From Desulfitobacteriaceae bacterium (GTDB lineage: Bacteria > Bacillota > Dehalobacteriia > Dehalobacteriales > Dehalobacteriaceae): a stretch of DNA of 57,786 bases. The position numbers were made by a program, and so were the translations under genes. The notes under the pieces were generated by a model. That model saw only the letters and a list, made by a program, of their open reading frames with translations. It did no database searches and was not told where the DNA came from. Where the stretch lies: assembly GCA_028709045.1 (NCBI GenBank), contig JAQVXR010000002.1, forward strand, positions 1 to 57,786, written 5' to 3'. Shown piece after piece: positions 25,472 to 34,623 of this stretch (position 1 is the first letter of the stretch; every line of letters begins with the position of its first letter).

Positions 25472-25831
25472 ATGGCCAAGTATCGATTTGGACGGTTGGG
25501 CGAAGAATTTAAAAAAGAAATTTCCACTATTATTAAAGACGAGGTCAAGGACCCAAGAGTCGGTTTTGTATCTGTTGTGGATGTCCAGGTATCAAGTGAT
25601 CTACGGCATGCTAAAGTTTTTGTCAGTGTTTTAGGTAATGAAACCGAAGTCAAAGAGACGATGGCTGCCCTCAATAAGGCAACAGGTTTCATTAGGCGGG
25701 AAGTAGCCCAAAGGATCCAGCTTAGATACACCCCGGAAATTGTCTTTGTATATGACGATTCCATTATCCACGGTGCACGGATATCCAAATTGCTTAATGA
25801 ATGCCTGACAGAAGGGGAAAAAGATGAATAA
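25472..25831 (+). CDS. rbfA: Ribosome-binding factor A
   Basis: Binds the 30S subunit and helps 16S rRNA 5'-end maturation. The 119-aa KH-like protein has RFGRLGEEFKKEIS at the start, then VSVVDVQVSSDLRHAKVFVS and LRYTPEIVFVYDDS. ATG 25472 is about 9 nt from AAGGAAGG; ATG 25463 touches it. Overlaps nrnA by 8 bp. Confidence 0.95.
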   Translation: MAKYRFGRLGEEFKKEISTIIKDEVKDPRVGFVSVVDVQVSSDLRHAKVFVSVLGNETEVKETMAALNKATGFIRREVAQRIQLRYTPEIVFVYDDSIIHGARISKLLNECLTEGEKDE

Positions 25832-26798
25832 CAGCCTGAAGGAAATTGCTGATCGGATAAAAAAGAGCGATAGTATTTTGCTCACTGCTCATATTTTACC
25901 GGATGGGGATAGTATTGGATCAGTATTAGGGCTTGGGTTGGCGCTGAAATCACTTTCCAAAAAAGTTTTGATGGTAATGGAAGATCCGGTTCCTCATTTG
26001 TATCACTTTTTAGCGGGCAGTAGCAAGATAATTTTGCCTGATTCCATTAAGGAAATTCCGGAGCTGGTAATTTTTCTGGATTGTACTGATTATTCCCGGG
26101 CAGGAAGCAAGTGGTATGATAATTTTATTACGGATAATGTTGTAATTAACATTGACCACCATATTAGTAATCAGCATTTTGCTAGTTTAAATTATGTAGA
26201 CGATTCAGCAGCAGCAACTGCCCAGATAATCTGTCGGCTTTTAAAAGAAATGAACGCACCCTGCTCGCAGGAAATCGCTACTGCTTTGTATACCGGAATT
26301 GTGATGGACACAGGGTCTTTTAAGTACCAAAACACAACTCCGGATACTTTGCGGGAGGCTGCTTGGTTATTGGAACAAGGAATTGACCTTTCCTTTATTA
26401 GAGAGAAGTTATATGAGAATAAGTCCTTGGAAAGCTTGCGGGTTTTAGCCTTAGCTTTAAGTAATCTCCAGGTTTCATCGGACAAGAAGATTGCTTGGAC
26501 AAGCCTTAGTAAACAAGCACTGGAAGAACTACAAGTTAAGCCGGAACATTGCGACGGGGTAGTGAATTATCCCATATCTATTATGGGCGTGGAAGTGGGA
26601 CTTTTGTTCCGGGAAATGGATAACGGTGCGGTCAAAGTTGGGCTGCGCTGCCGGACTGGAAGAGATGTTAATAAAATTGCCGGATTTTTTGGCGGTGGTG
26701 GTCATAAATTAGCTGCCGGTTGTCAGTTAGATGGCCCTTTGGAAAAAGTCATTAATCAGGTATTGGAGGCTACGCGTCAAACATTAGGGGGTTCATAG
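25824..26798 (+). CDS. nrnA: Bifunctional oligoribonuclease / pAp phosphatase NrnA
   Basis: Degrades short RNA oligomers and 3'-phosphoadenosine 5'-phosphate. The 324-aa DHH-family protein has the motif DGDSIGS (about 28-34), DCTD, the DHH signature in NIDHHIS and the C-terminal DHHA1 GGGGHKLAAGC. Placement between rbfA and truB is normal in Bacillota. Confidence 0.93.
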   Translation: MNNSLKEIADRIKKSDSILLTAHILPDGDSIGSVLGLGLALKSLSKKVLMVMEDPVPHLYHFLAGSSKIILPDSIKEIPELVIFLDCTDYSRAGSKWYDNFITDNVVINIDHHISNQHFASLNYVDDSAAATAQIICRLLKEMNAPCSQEIATALYTGIVMDTGSFKYQNTTPDTLREAAWLLEQGIDLSFIREKLYENKSLESLRVLALALSNLQVSSDKKIAWTSLSKQALEELQVKPEHCDGVVNYPISIMGVEVGLLFREMDNGAVKVGLRCRTGRDVNKIAGFFGGGGHKLAAGCQLDGPLEKVINQVLEATRQTLGGS

Positions 26799-26801
26799 AA
26801 T

Positions 26802-27710
26802 ATGGATGGTTTTATTAATTTACTAAAGCCCCCGGGCATGACATCCCATGATGCGGTCAATCAACTGCGTAATATTTTGAGCTATAAAAAAATCGGACAT
26901 ACCGGAACGTTGGATCCGGGTGCTACCGGGGTTTTACCAATCTGCCTGGGTAAGGCTACCAGGTTGGCGGAGTATCTTACGGAGTTGCCTAAAATCTATC
27001 GAGCGGAAATAACACTGGGTGTTGCCACAGATACTCAAGATTGCTATGGAAAAATAGAAAGGGTTTGTGACTGCGCCCAGTTGGAACAAAATAGATTTGT
27101 CCAGGTGCTTCCTGAATTTCTTGGAGAACAAAAGCAGGTGCCGCCTATGGTTTCTGCGGTGCGCGTGGGAGGCAAGCGGCTTTATGAGTTGGCCCGGGAA
27201 GGAATAAAAATAGATAGAACACCCAGAACAATTAACATATACGACTTGAATGTGATTAAATTCAGCTGGGAATTGCCTCATCCTAAGGTGATAATTGATG
27301 TGCAATGCTCCAAAGGAACATATATACGTACACTCTGTCATGATATTGGTGAGAGACTAAAAGTTGGGGCGCACATGTCTTATTTAATTCGTACAAGATC
27401 TGGACCTTTTAAAATCCAAGATGCTTTTATTTTTGAGGAAATTATCGATTATCACCAGAGGGAAGACAGTTCATTTATTCAATCTATGCAGGCAGGAATT
27501 TGTTTTTTGCCAGTGATTCAAGTAGACAATCTTCAGGCCAGAAGTATTGTACACGGTAACCCGGTAAAACTTTTCGAAAATCCTTATCTGGAAAATCAAG
27601 TTTACCGGGTGGAAACAGAAGATAAAGTGCTTTTAGCCATTGGAAAGGTTCAAACCGGTGCCGGACAGGAAGTGCAGGTATTGAGGCCTATCAAAGTCTT
27701 GGCATCATAA
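26802..27710 (+). CDS. truB: tRNA pseudouridine(55) synthase
   Basis: Makes pseudouridine 55 in the T loop of tRNAs. The 302-aa protein has KPPGMTSHDAV at the start. The catalytic Asp lies in GHTGTLDPGATGVLP. Later come KIYRAEITLG and CSKGTYIRTLCHDIG. It starts 4 nt after the nrnA stop. Confidence 0.96.
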   Translation: MDGFINLLKPPGMTSHDAVNQLRNILSYKKIGHTGTLDPGATGVLPICLGKATRLAEYLTELPKIYRAEITLGVATDTQDCYGKIERVCDCAQLEQNRFVQVLPEFLGEQKQVPPMVSAVRVGGKRLYELAREGIKIDRTPRTINIYDLNVIKFSWELPHPKVIIDVQCSKGTYIRTLCHDIGERLKVGAHMSYLIRTRSGPFKIQDAFIFEEIIDYHQREDSSFIQSMQAGICFLPVIQVDNLQARSIVHGNPVKLFENPYLENQVYRVETEDKVLLAIGKVQTGAGQEVQVLRPIKVLAS

Positions 27711-27761
27711 TAAGATGTATATTAATATAAATTCCACAGTGCATTTAAGGGAGAGAGCAGC

Positions 27762-28709
27762 ATGAATGTCATCACTAATTTGCATAATTTTGTACCAAAA
27801 GGAGAATTTGTTGCAATTGCATTAGGTAATTTTGACGGAGTTCATATTGGACACCAGCACATTATTGAGCAGCTAGTCAATGAGGCAAGAAGGAAAAATG
27901 GCATAAGCGTTGTTTTTTCTTTTAATCCTCATCCATTAAAATTATTGAATCAATCTCACTGTCCCCAGCTTTTATCCAGCCCGGACGAAAAAGAAAGAAT
28001 CATAAGCAAGTTTCATGTTGACTACCTTCTGCTTTATCCCTTTAACCGGGAGACCGCTCAAATGAGTCCTGATCATTTTGTTAAGGAAATTCTCATTAAG
28101 GGACTGGGGGCAAAACATGTTTTTGTTGGTTTTAATTTTACCTTCGGTCGAAAGGCACAGGGTACTGCGGAAACGTTAAAGGAAATTTGTGCCGATTATG
28201 GGTGCGAAGTAACGGTTTTTCCTCCGGTTATGATGGATGGAGTCTGTGTCAGCAGCACCAGAGTGAGGGAATGTTTGACCAATGGTTGCATAAAAGAAGG
28301 GAACAAGCTTTTAGGTTCTCTTTATCAAATAAACGGAACGGTTGTGCATGGAGACAAAATTGGCAGGGATATGGGATTTCCTACAGCTAATCTGGCGTTT
28401 TCTCCGGAAATAGTTGTTCCGGCTAATGGGGTATATGCGGTAAAGGTACTAACAAAAGAAGGGATGTTTGACGGGGTTGCTAATATTGGGTGTCGGCCGA
28501 CTATTGGCAGTAACCTTCCCCGGACTATTGAGATTCATATTTTAGACCGCACTTTAAGTATATATAATCAAAAAATCAAAGTTTTTTTTGTAGATCGCTT
28601 AAGAGATGAAATCAAATTTTCCGGGAAAGAACAATTAGCGCATCAAATTCAGGTCGACGTGGAGAAGGCAAAATTTATTTTGAATAAATCTGGGTTTATT
28701 AATTATTAA
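27762..28709 (+). CDS. ribF: Bifunctional riboflavin kinase / FAD synthetase
   Basis: Converts riboflavin to FMN and then FAD. The 315-aa protein has the N-terminal adenylyltransferase domain (LGNFDGVHIGHQ, FNPHPLKLL, FVGFNFTFG, SSTRVRECL). The C-terminal kinase domain starts near GTVVHGDKIGRDMGFPTANL. Length is normal. It is the last gene of the nusA operon here, followed by a strong terminator. Confidence 0.96.
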   Translation: MNVITNLHNFVPKGEFVAIALGNFDGVHIGHQHIIEQLVNEARRKNGISVVFSFNPHPLKLLNQSHCPQLLSSPDEKERIISKFHVDYLLLYPFNRETAQMSPDHFVKEILIKGLGAKHVFVGFNFTFGRKAQGTAETLKEICADYGCEVTVFPPVMMDGVCVSSTRVRECLTNGCIKEGNKLLGSLYQINGTVVHGDKIGRDMGFPTANLAFSPEIVVPANGVYAVKVLTKEGMFDGVANIGCRPTIGSNLPRTIEIHILDRTLSIYNQKIKVFFVDRLRDEIKFSGKEQLAHQIQVDVEKAKFILNKSGFINY

Positions 28710-28725
28710 ATAATAGGATAAGTTG

Positions 28726-28763
28726 GTTTATGAATAATACATATCTATTATTCATAAACTTTT
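28726..28763 (+). terminator. Terminator after ribF
   Basis: GTTTATGAATAATA (28726-28739) and TATTATTCATAAAC (28746-28759) are perfect 14-bp arms around a 6-nt loop, followed by TTTTC. Confidence 0.8.
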
Positions 28764-28822
28764 CACAAAAGAATTAATAGCGGCAGGTGAAAGGTACTCC
28801 CGTTTCATAGAGGGTGGATAGT

Positions 28823-29044
28823 TTGCGTGTAGTTATTTCCGGTCATGCCAGAAAGAGGCTGAGAGACAACCGCCAGGGGAGTATCACAAGAGATGATATC
28901 ATTGGCGTTGCCCAACAAATTCCTGGACAAATACCAACTGCGACAAGATTTCGGGGATATATTGCAAAATCAGGCAGGCTTTTTGATATTGTGGCAAAAG
29001 ATATACCAGGAGGACGTTTAGTTATTACAATTATCGGAAAGTAG
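28823..29044 (+). CDS. Small DUF4258-like protein, no partner visible
   Basis: The 73-aa basic protein has an SGHARKRLRDN start, then SITRDDIIG, a FRGYIAKSGRLFDIVAKD strand pair and a VITIIGK end. This order (His-Ala-x-x-Arg, then acidic helix, then beta hairpin) looks like DUF4258, a small fold related to some toxin proteins, but the assignment is tentative. TTG 28823 is favoured by AGGGTGG 5 nt upstream; GTG 28814 lies inside that site. There is no adjacent antitoxin-like gene: ribF's terminator is upstream and the rpsO promoter starts 2 bp after its stop. A housekeeping role is equally possible. Confidence 0.6.
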   Translation: MRVVISGHARKRLRDNRQGSITRDDIIGVAQQIPGQIPTATRFRGYIAKSGRLFDIVAKDIPGGRLVITIIGK

Positions 29045-29045
29045 C

Positions 29046-29074
29046 TTGCATGGATAAAAAAAATCGGTTATAAT
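29046..29074 (+). promoter_or_regulatory. Promoter of rpsO-pnp
   Basis: TTGCAT (29046-29051), a 17-bp spacer and TATAAT (29069-29074) predict a leader of about 110 nt before rpsO. Within it AAATAC/GGTATTT arms and a twice-repeated CGGCGTTT (29138-29145, 29157-29164) suggest structure. S15 leaders commonly bind S15, but I cannot fold this one with confidence. Confidence 0.75.
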
Positions 29075-29189
29075 CCTAATGAGATTAAAAATACTTGTAC
29101 GAGGGTATTTAACCGCTTGCTAGGATATACGAAACTCCGGCGTTTTTCTTGGCTGGCGGCGTTTAGAAAGAAGAGGAGGTGAATTTGCT

Positions 29190-29459
29190 GTGACATTAGT
29201 AACAGAAAAAAAACAAGAAATTATTGAGAAATTTAAGATTCATGAAAGTGATACAGGTTCCCCGGAAGTACAAATTGCAATTCTAACGACAAGAATTAAC
29301 CACTTGACGGAGCACCTGAAGATTCACAAAAAGGATCATCATTCCCGCAGAGGACTTCTTAAGATGGTTGGTCAGCGCAGGGGGTTATTAAACTACCTGA
29401 AAAAGAATGATATCGAAAGGTACCGAAAGGTTATTGAAGCACTGGGCTTGCGGAGATAA
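29190..29459 (+). CDS. rpsO: 30S ribosomal protein S15
   Basis: Binds 16S rRNA early in 30S assembly and contacts the bridge to 50S. The 89-aa length is exact for S15. Motifs: [37 protein letters not shown] and [11 protein letters not shown]. It starts with GTG 10 nt after AGGAGG (29174-29179). It is followed by its own terminator and then pnp. Confidence 0.97.
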   Translation: MTLVTEKKQEIIEKFKIHESDTGSPEVQIAILTTRINHLTEHLKIHKKDHHSRRGLLKMVGQRRGLLNYLKKNDIERYRKVIEALGLRR

Positions 29460-29461
29460 GA

Positions 29462-29488
29462 AGAGCGGATATCCGCTCTTTATTTTTT
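29462..29488 (+). terminator. Terminator between rpsO and pnp
   Basis: AGAGCGGAT and ATCCGCTCT (29462-29479) form a perfect palindrome followed by TTATTTTTT. Some read-through to pnp is likely, since no other clear promoter precedes pnp. Confidence 0.8.
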
Positions 29489-29635
29489 GTATCCAAAGAG
29501 GTAAAAGATTTTATTGGCATGCATTTTTTGTTAATAGTATTGGCATTAGAAGGAAATAATATTAGATGTGTCGAAGGTTTATTAGTTGAAAAAATAAGCA
29601 TATTTGAAAAAAATAGGAGGTTTAAATTATTTTTT

Positions 29636-31780
29636 ATGCAGAATCAGGCGTTTAGAAAGAGTATGGATCTTGGAGAAAGGACGTTGACCTTGGAAACCGG
29701 TCGCATGGCGAAACAAGCGAGCGGGGCAGTTTTTACTACATATGGTGATACAATGATATTGGCTACTGCTACAGGTTCCAACGAGCCTAGGGAAGGAATT
29801 GACTTTTTTCCTCTCACTGTAGATTATGAGGAAAGATTGTATGCCGTAGGGAAGATTCCGGGAGGCTTTATTAAAAGAGAAGGTCGGCCAAGTGAAAAAG
29901 CGATTCTTTCCTCACGGATGATTGATCGTCCGATCAGACCGTTATTTCCCAAAGGGTACAGAAATGATGTGCAGGTTGTTACCACGGTTATGTCTGTTGA
30001 CCAGGATAATCCACCAGATATTACCGCAATGAACGGTGCTTCCGCCGCACTTGCTATTTCTGGGATACCTTTTCAGGGGCCGATAGGTGCTGTATCCGTA
30101 GGCCGGGTAGATGGAAAATTAATCATCAATCCCACTGTGGAACAGGGAAATCAAAGCGATATGCGTATAACGGTTGCAGGTACCAAGGATGCGGTGATTA
30201 TGGTTGAAGCCGCGGCCAAAGAGGTGCCGGAAGAAGAAATTCTCGAAGCTATTATGTTTGGCCATGATAATATCAAAAAAATTGTTGCTTTCATTGAAGA
30301 GTTTCGTTCTGAAGCGATAGAATTAGGCTTGGCCAAAGAGAAAAGAGAATTTACTCCAGAAAAACCAGCAGAAGAATTGGAAGAAAGTGTTCGTTCTTAT
30401 GGCACCAGTCAGATTGACGCTGCCATCCGGAAGTGTGCTCTGGAGAAAATGGCCAAAAAGCATCGGGAAATTTATTTAAAAGAAACAAAAGAAGAAATTA
30501 TTGCTCATTTTGCTGAAGAGTATCCCGAAGATGGAAAAAACATAAAAGCTATTGTGGATAGTATCGAAAAAGAAGTGCTACGCCGGATAATTGCCCAAGA
30601 GAAAATGCGTATTGACGGACGGAATATCAACGAGGTACGCCCAATTTCTGTTGAAGTTGGTGTTTTAAGCAGGACACATGGTTCCGCACTTTTCACCAGA
30701 GGTCAGACACAGATTCTTAATGCCTGCACGCTGGGAGCGGTAGGTGATGAACAGATCTTGGACGGGCTGGGGATCGAGGAGTCTAAGCGCTATATGCATC
30801 ATTACAATTTCCCCCCGTACAGTGTAGGGGAAGCCAGGCCGATTCGGGGTCCGGGACGAAGAGAAATTGGTCACGGAGCTTTAGCGGAAAGAGCATTAGA
30901 ACCAGTTATTCCTTGTGAAGAAGATTTTCCGTACACCATAAGACTTGTTTCAGAGGCAATTGAATCAAACGGTTCTACATCTATGGGTAGCGTGTGCGGT
31001 AGCACCCTTTCTTTAATGGATGCAGGTGTTCCCATCAAAGCGCCGGTTGCCGGTGTAGCAATGGGCTTGATCAAAGATGAGGAGCATATCACTGTACTCA
31101 CGGACATTCAAGGGATTGAAGATTTTCTGGGTGATATGGATTTTAAAGTGGCGGGTACTGCCAAAGGAGTAACTGCCATTCAAATGGATATTAAAATTTT
31201 CGGGATTAACAGAGAGGTTCTCCAACAGGCTTTAGCTCAAGCAAAAGAAGGCCGGATGCATATCCTAGGAAAAATGTTGGATGTAATCAGCGAACCTCGG
31301 AAAGAGCTTTCGCCCTATGCACCTCGTATCATTCGGACAAAGATTCACCCGGATAAAATCAGAGATGTAATTGGTACCGGCGGTAAAATTATTAAAAAGA
31401 TTATCGAAGATACTGGGGCAAGCATTGATATTGAAGATGACGGCCGGATTTTTATTGCCAGTGTGGACGGTGCTATGGGTGAAAAGGCATTGAAGATTAT
31501 TGAAAGTATTACCCAAGACGTAGAGGTAGGACGCACTTACCTGGGCAAAGTGGTTAAAGTCATGGACTTTGGTGCTTTTGTTGAAGTGATTCCCGGTGTT
31601 TTAGATCTGCCCGGAAAAGAAGGGATGGTACATATATCCCAGTTATCCGAAAAGCGAGTAGCAAAAGTAACCGATGTTGTTAAAGAAGGAGAGGAAGTCC
31701 TGGTTAAAGCAATTGGCATAGACAATCAAGGCAGGGTCAAGCTTTCCCGGAAAGAAGCTCTTCGGGACAAAGAGGCATGA
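29636..31780 (+). CDS. pnp: Polyribonucleotide nucleotidyltransferase (PNPase)
   Basis: 3'-to-5' phosphorolytic exoribonuclease. The 714-aa protein has two RNase PH domains (start [17 protein letters not shown]; second near IRPISVEVG), a KH domain ([15 protein letters not shown]) and a C-terminal S1 domain ([15 protein letters not shown]). The 5' start is unusual: AGGAGG (29615-29620) is 15 nt before ATG 29636, and no in-frame start is closer. Upstream in-frame sequence to 29519 is not PNPase-like. Such a long spacer may lower or regulate initiation. It is followed by repeat copy B. Confidence 0.95.
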   Translation: MQNQAFRKSMDLGERTLTLETGRMAKQASGAVFTTYGDTMILATATGSNEPREGIDFFPLTVDYEERLYAVGKIPGGFIKREGRPSEKAILSSRMIDRPIRPLFPKGYRNDVQVVTTVMSVDQDNPPDITAMNGASAALAISGIPFQGPIGAVSVGRVDGKLIINPTVEQGNQSDMRITVAGTKDAVIMVEAAAKEVPEEEILEAIMFGHDNIKKIVAFIEEFRSEAIELGLAKEKREFTPEKPAEELEESVRSYGTSQIDAAIRKCALEKMAKKHREIYLKETKEEIIAHFAEEYPEDGKNIKAIVDSIEKEVLRRIIAQEKMRIDGRNINEVRPISVEVGVLSRTHGSALFTRGQTQILNACTLGAVGDEQILDGLGIEESKRYMHHYNFPPYSVGEARPIRGPGRREIGHGALAERALEPVIPCEEDFPYTIRLVSEAIESNGSTSMGSVCGSTLSLMDAGVPIKAPVAGVAMGLIKDEEHITVLTDIQGIEDFLGDMDFKVAGTAKGVTAIQMDIKIFGINREVLQQALAQAKEGRMHILGKMLDVISEPRKELSPYAPRIIRTKIHPDKIRDVIGTGGKIIKKIIEDTGASIDIEDDGRIFIASVDGAMGEKALKIIESITQDVEVGRTYLGKVVKVMDFGAFVEVIPGVLDLPGKEGMVHISQLSEKRVAKVTDVVKEGEEVLVKAIGIDNQGRVKLSRKEALRDKEA

Positions 31781-31795
31781 AAAGTATTCGTAGAT

Positions 31796-31891
31796 AAAGA
31801 AAATTTGGCTTGCGCCAAGTCTTTGACTTAGGCGGAAACCTTAGTGGAACTTTACTATCAACATATTTAAACTTTTACTTTCTGATAGTAC
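31796..31891 (-). repeat. Dispersed intergenic repeat, copy B
   Basis: On the minus strand this copy aligns with copy A at 12505-12658: GTACTATCAGAAA, TACTATCA (31853-31860) and TGATAGTA (31883-31890) with the same 22-nt interval, and GTCAAAGACTTGGCGCAAGCCA. It lacks about 50 bases found in the middle of copy A. On the TACTATCAG side a hairpin terminator follows at once, as in copy A. It sits between pnp and the deacetylase gene and contains no gene. Confidence 0.75.
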
Positions 31892-31892
31892 T

Positions 31893-31916
31893 AAAAAGCA
31901 CCGCTGGTGCTTTTTT
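31893..31916 (+). terminator. Terminator after pnp
   Basis: AAAAAGCACC (31893-31902), loop GCT and GGTGCTTTTTT form a 10-bp stem. Both strands have T/A runs, so it may work in both directions. It touches the end of repeat copy B. Confidence 0.85.
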
Positions 31917-31991
31917 CGCTTAGACTATAGCCTTTTCATAAATAGTTCCTCCCCGGAATAACATTAATTAGCAAATAAGGGGAGGAATATT

Positions 31992-32729
31992 ATGAAAGTT
32001 ATTTTCCTGTCAAAAAAAAGTTTTACTAACTGGGCAATTGGTCTTTTATGTCTATTAACTGCAGTTTATCTTGCTGGGAACTGGTGGCAGCAAACCACTA
32101 CTGTTTCGGTTGTCAAAAACAGCCCTATTTATCAGGGGTGTTCGGAAAAAAAACAGGTTAGCTTGGCGATTAATGTAGACTGGGGAGAAGAATATTTGCC
32201 CGATATGTTGAACATCCTGGAGAGTAATCATGTCAATGCCACGTTCTTTATCACCGGACGTTGGGCACAGAAATTTCCGGAAATTACCCAAAGCATTAAT
32301 CAAAAAGGACATGAGATTGGTAATCATGGATTCAGTCATGCCAGTCCTAATAAAATGTCCTTGGAACAAAACAAGAGTGAAATCGCGAGGACGATGACCG
32401 TAATCGAACAAGCCACAGGTAAAAAAACCCGGTTGTTTGCCCCGCCTTCCGGAGAAAGAGCGGACCACGTGCTCCAGGCGGCTGCAGAGCTGGGATATTC
32501 CACTATTCTTTGGAGTGTTGATACTATTGATTGGGAACGTCCGTCTCCAGATGTAATTATCAATCGGGTGATGAAAAAAGTGCATAATGGGGCAATTATT
32601 CTTATGCACCCCACTAAATCGACGTTAGAAGCCCTTCCAAAGATTATTCAGGAACTTAAAAACCGTGAATATATATTGGTTACTGTTTCAGAAAATGTTT
32701 TTGCCGATATGGTGAAAAAAGACAGCTGA
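31992..32729 (+). CDS. ylxY: Polysaccharide deacetylase, YlxY/PdaB-like
   Basis: NodB-type deacetylase, probably acting on cell wall or spore cortex polysaccharide. The 245-aa protein has a membrane anchor at residues 12-30. The NodB core includes VDWGEE (the usual FDDG position), NATFFITGRWA, GNHGFSHAS (the metal His pair), a FAPPSGE segment and ILMHP near the end. The first acidic motif is altered from the textbook DDG, as in YlxY proteins, so activity is not assured. The ATG has GGGGAGG. Placement after pnp and before the M16 peptidase matches B. subtilis ylxY. Confidence 0.88.
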   Translation: MKVIFLSKKSFTNWAIGLLCLLTAVYLAGNWWQQTTTVSVVKNSPIYQGCSEKKQVSLAINVDWGEEYLPDMLNILESNHVNATFFITGRWAQKFPEITQSINQKGHEIGNHGFSHASPNKMSLEQNKSEIARTMTVIEQATGKKTRLFAPPSGERADHVLQAAAELGYSTILWSVDTIDWERPSPDVIINRVMKKVHNGAIILMHPTKSTLEALPKIIQELKNREYILVTVSENVFADMVKKDS

Positions 32730-32782
32730 ATTATTTGGTTCAGGCTAAACAGTTTAGGCAAATTATTATTTGGGAGGCAATA

Positions 32783-34048
32783 ATGATCTATAAAGACACA
32801 CTGCCAAATGGGATCAGAGTGATTACAGAAGAATTGCCGTTTGTTCATTCCGTATCTATGGGGATTTGGGTAGGCACAGGGTCCCGTTATGAAAACAAAA
32901 CGATCCACGGGGTTTCCCATTTTCTTGAACACATGTTGTTTAAAGGTACGGAGAAACGAAATGCAAAGCAAATTGCAGAATCTTTAGAAACAGTTGGCGG
33001 ACAGATTAATGCCTTTACGTCAAAAGAATTTACTTGTTTTTATGCCCGGGTTCTCAGTGAAAACTTTGGATTGGCAGCTGATGTGTTATCCGACATGTTT
33101 CTTCATTCTCTTTTCAGAGAAGATGAGACAGAAAAAGAAAAAAATGTTATATTAGAAGAAATCAAAATGTATGAGGATACTCCTGATGACCTGGTGCATG
33201 ATGTTTTTGCCAGAACTATTTGGCAGGATAACTCACTGGGGCAGTCAATCATCGGCACGGCTGAATCGGTGCAGAGCCTAACGAGAGAGCAGTTATTAAG
33301 TTACTACCGGGATACCTATACACCTCAAAATATTGTAATCGCTGTAGCTGGGAAAATCATCCGGGATCAGGTGATAGATACCATTGGCAGCTTTTTTGAC
33401 GGGTTTAACGGAGGCCCAAATCCGTTTAACATTCTTGCACCCCAGGTATCGGGAGGAACAAACTATGTTAGTAAAGATATTGAACAGGTGCATCTCTGTC
33501 TGGGAAATCCCGGACTGTCAAATCAGGACACCAATATCTATGCGCTTTTAATTCTCAATAGTGTGCTTGGAGGAGGAGTAAGCTCACGCCTTTTTCAAAA
33601 AGTCAGGGAGGAGAAGGGTTTAACATATTCCATTTATTCTTACCACTCAGGTTATACCGATACCGGTCTTTTTGGCATTTATGCTGGTACCAGTCCCAAG
33701 AGTGTAAACTCCGTTATCGCTATTATCCTGGAACAAATTAATGACATTATAAGGCATGGAGTGACCGACGAAGAGCTTTCGCGGACTAAACAACAAATAA
33801 AAGGCAGCATTCTTTTAGGGTTAGAAAACGTGAGTAGCAGGATGAACCGGTTGGGCAAATCTGAAATTAGTTTTGGACGGATCGTCACGCCTGAAGAAGT
33901 TGTAGAATCAGTAATGAATGTAAATAACGATTTGATAATCGAGACGGCTCAACAGATTTTTCAGACAGATAAATTTTCTCTGGCGGTGATTGGGCCGGGG
34001 ACACTCGGTATTGATTTTTCTTCAATGATAAAAAATGTAGTGATTTAA
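32783..34048 (+). CDS. mlpA: Zinc-dependent peptidase of the M16 (insulinase) family
   Basis: Inverted zinc-binding motif HFLEH (H46, E49, H50), with a third Glu in ILEEIKMYEDTPDD. The 421-aa protein has the two-lobe M16 layout. Cytoplasmic or peripheral; no signal peptide. ATG 32783 is 5 nt after GGGAGG; the longer frame to 32735 starts in the deacetylase tail region and lacks a site. The symbol is by synteny with B. subtilis ymxG/mlpA. Substrate unknown. Confidence 0.9.
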   Translation: MIYKDTLPNGIRVITEELPFVHSVSMGIWVGTGSRYENKTIHGVSHFLEHMLFKGTEKRNAKQIAESLETVGGQINAFTSKEFTCFYARVLSENFGLAADVLSDMFLHSLFREDETEKEKNVILEEIKMYEDTPDDLVHDVFARTIWQDNSLGQSIIGTAESVQSLTREQLLSYYRDTYTPQNIVIAVAGKIIRDQVIDTIGSFFDGFNGGPNPFNILAPQVSGGTNYVSKDIEQVHLCLGNPGLSNQDTNIYALLILNSVLGGGVSSRLFQKVREEKGLTYSIYSYHSGYTDTGLFGIYAGTSPKSVNSVIAIILEQINDIIRHGVTDEELSRTKQQIKGSILLGLENVSSRMNRLGKSEISFGRIVTPEEVVESVMNVNNDLIIETAQQIFQTDKFSLAVIGPGTLGIDFSSMIKNVVI

Positions 34049-34105
34049 AGTGAATGTGGAAGATTGACACAAAATGAAGTGCAGGATAAAGTGGGAGAGG
34101 GAGTT

Positions 34106-34555
34106 ATGTCGGAATTAAAGGTGTCGGTTAAATATCTAGGCCATCACAAAGGTCTAACGAAGCCTCAATACCAGACTCCAGGAGCTGCCGGAATGGATTT
34201 GGTGGCGGCTAATGAACAGGATATCATCATTGAGCCGGGGAAATTTGCATTAGTGCCCACCGGGATTTCTTTGGAAATTCCCTCAGGGTTTGAAGCTCAG
34301 GTGCGACCCAGAAGTGGTTTAGCATTAAACTACGGGATTACCGTATTAAATAGTCCCGGTACTATTGATAGTGATTACCGGGGTGAAATTAAAGTTATTT
34401 TAATTAATCTAGGTGTGGAAAAATATATCATTAGTCGGGGGATGAGAATAGCCCAATTGGTGGTAAACCAAGTAACACGCATCATATTAATCGAGAGCGA
34501 GGCTATTATGCAAACGGAAAGAAATACCGGAGGATTTGGGCACACCGGGGTTTAG
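34106..34555 (+). CDS. dut: dUTP diphosphatase
   Basis: Hydrolyses dUTP to dUMP and pyrophosphate, keeping uracil out of DNA and feeding dTMP synthesis. The 149-aa protein has all five motifs: AGMDL, PRSGLA, SPGTIDSDYRGEIKV, RIAQLVV and RNTGGFGHTG. ATG 34106 follows GAGAGGGAG. dut is not in this position in B. subtilis, so it is an addition to the otherwise conserved block. Confidence 0.95.
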   Translation: MSELKVSVKYLGHHKGLTKPQYQTPGAAGMDLVAANEQDIIIEPGKFALVPTGISLEIPSGFEAQVRPRSGLALNYGITVLNSPGTIDSDYRGEIKVILINLGVEKYIISRGMRIAQLVVNQVTRIILIESEAIMQTERNTGGFGHTGV

Positions 34556-34579
34556 TTAACAGAGGAATACTCTTCTTTA

Positions 34580-34606
34580 TATTTTCATATATTTCAAATG
34601 AAAATA
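34580..34606 (+). repeat. Inverted repeat upstream of ymxH
   Basis: TATTTTCAT (34580-34588) and ATGAAAATA (34598-34606) are perfect 9-bp arms with a 9-nt loop, 5 nt before the ymxH ribosome site. Could be an operator or hairpin. Confidence 0.35.
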
Positions 34607-34623
34607 GGGAAGAGGTGATTTTG

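Noticed and set aside
29519-29635. Longer pnp start upstream of base 29636
   Set aside because: The extra in-frame residues are not PNPase-like and lie upstream of the AGGAGG site.
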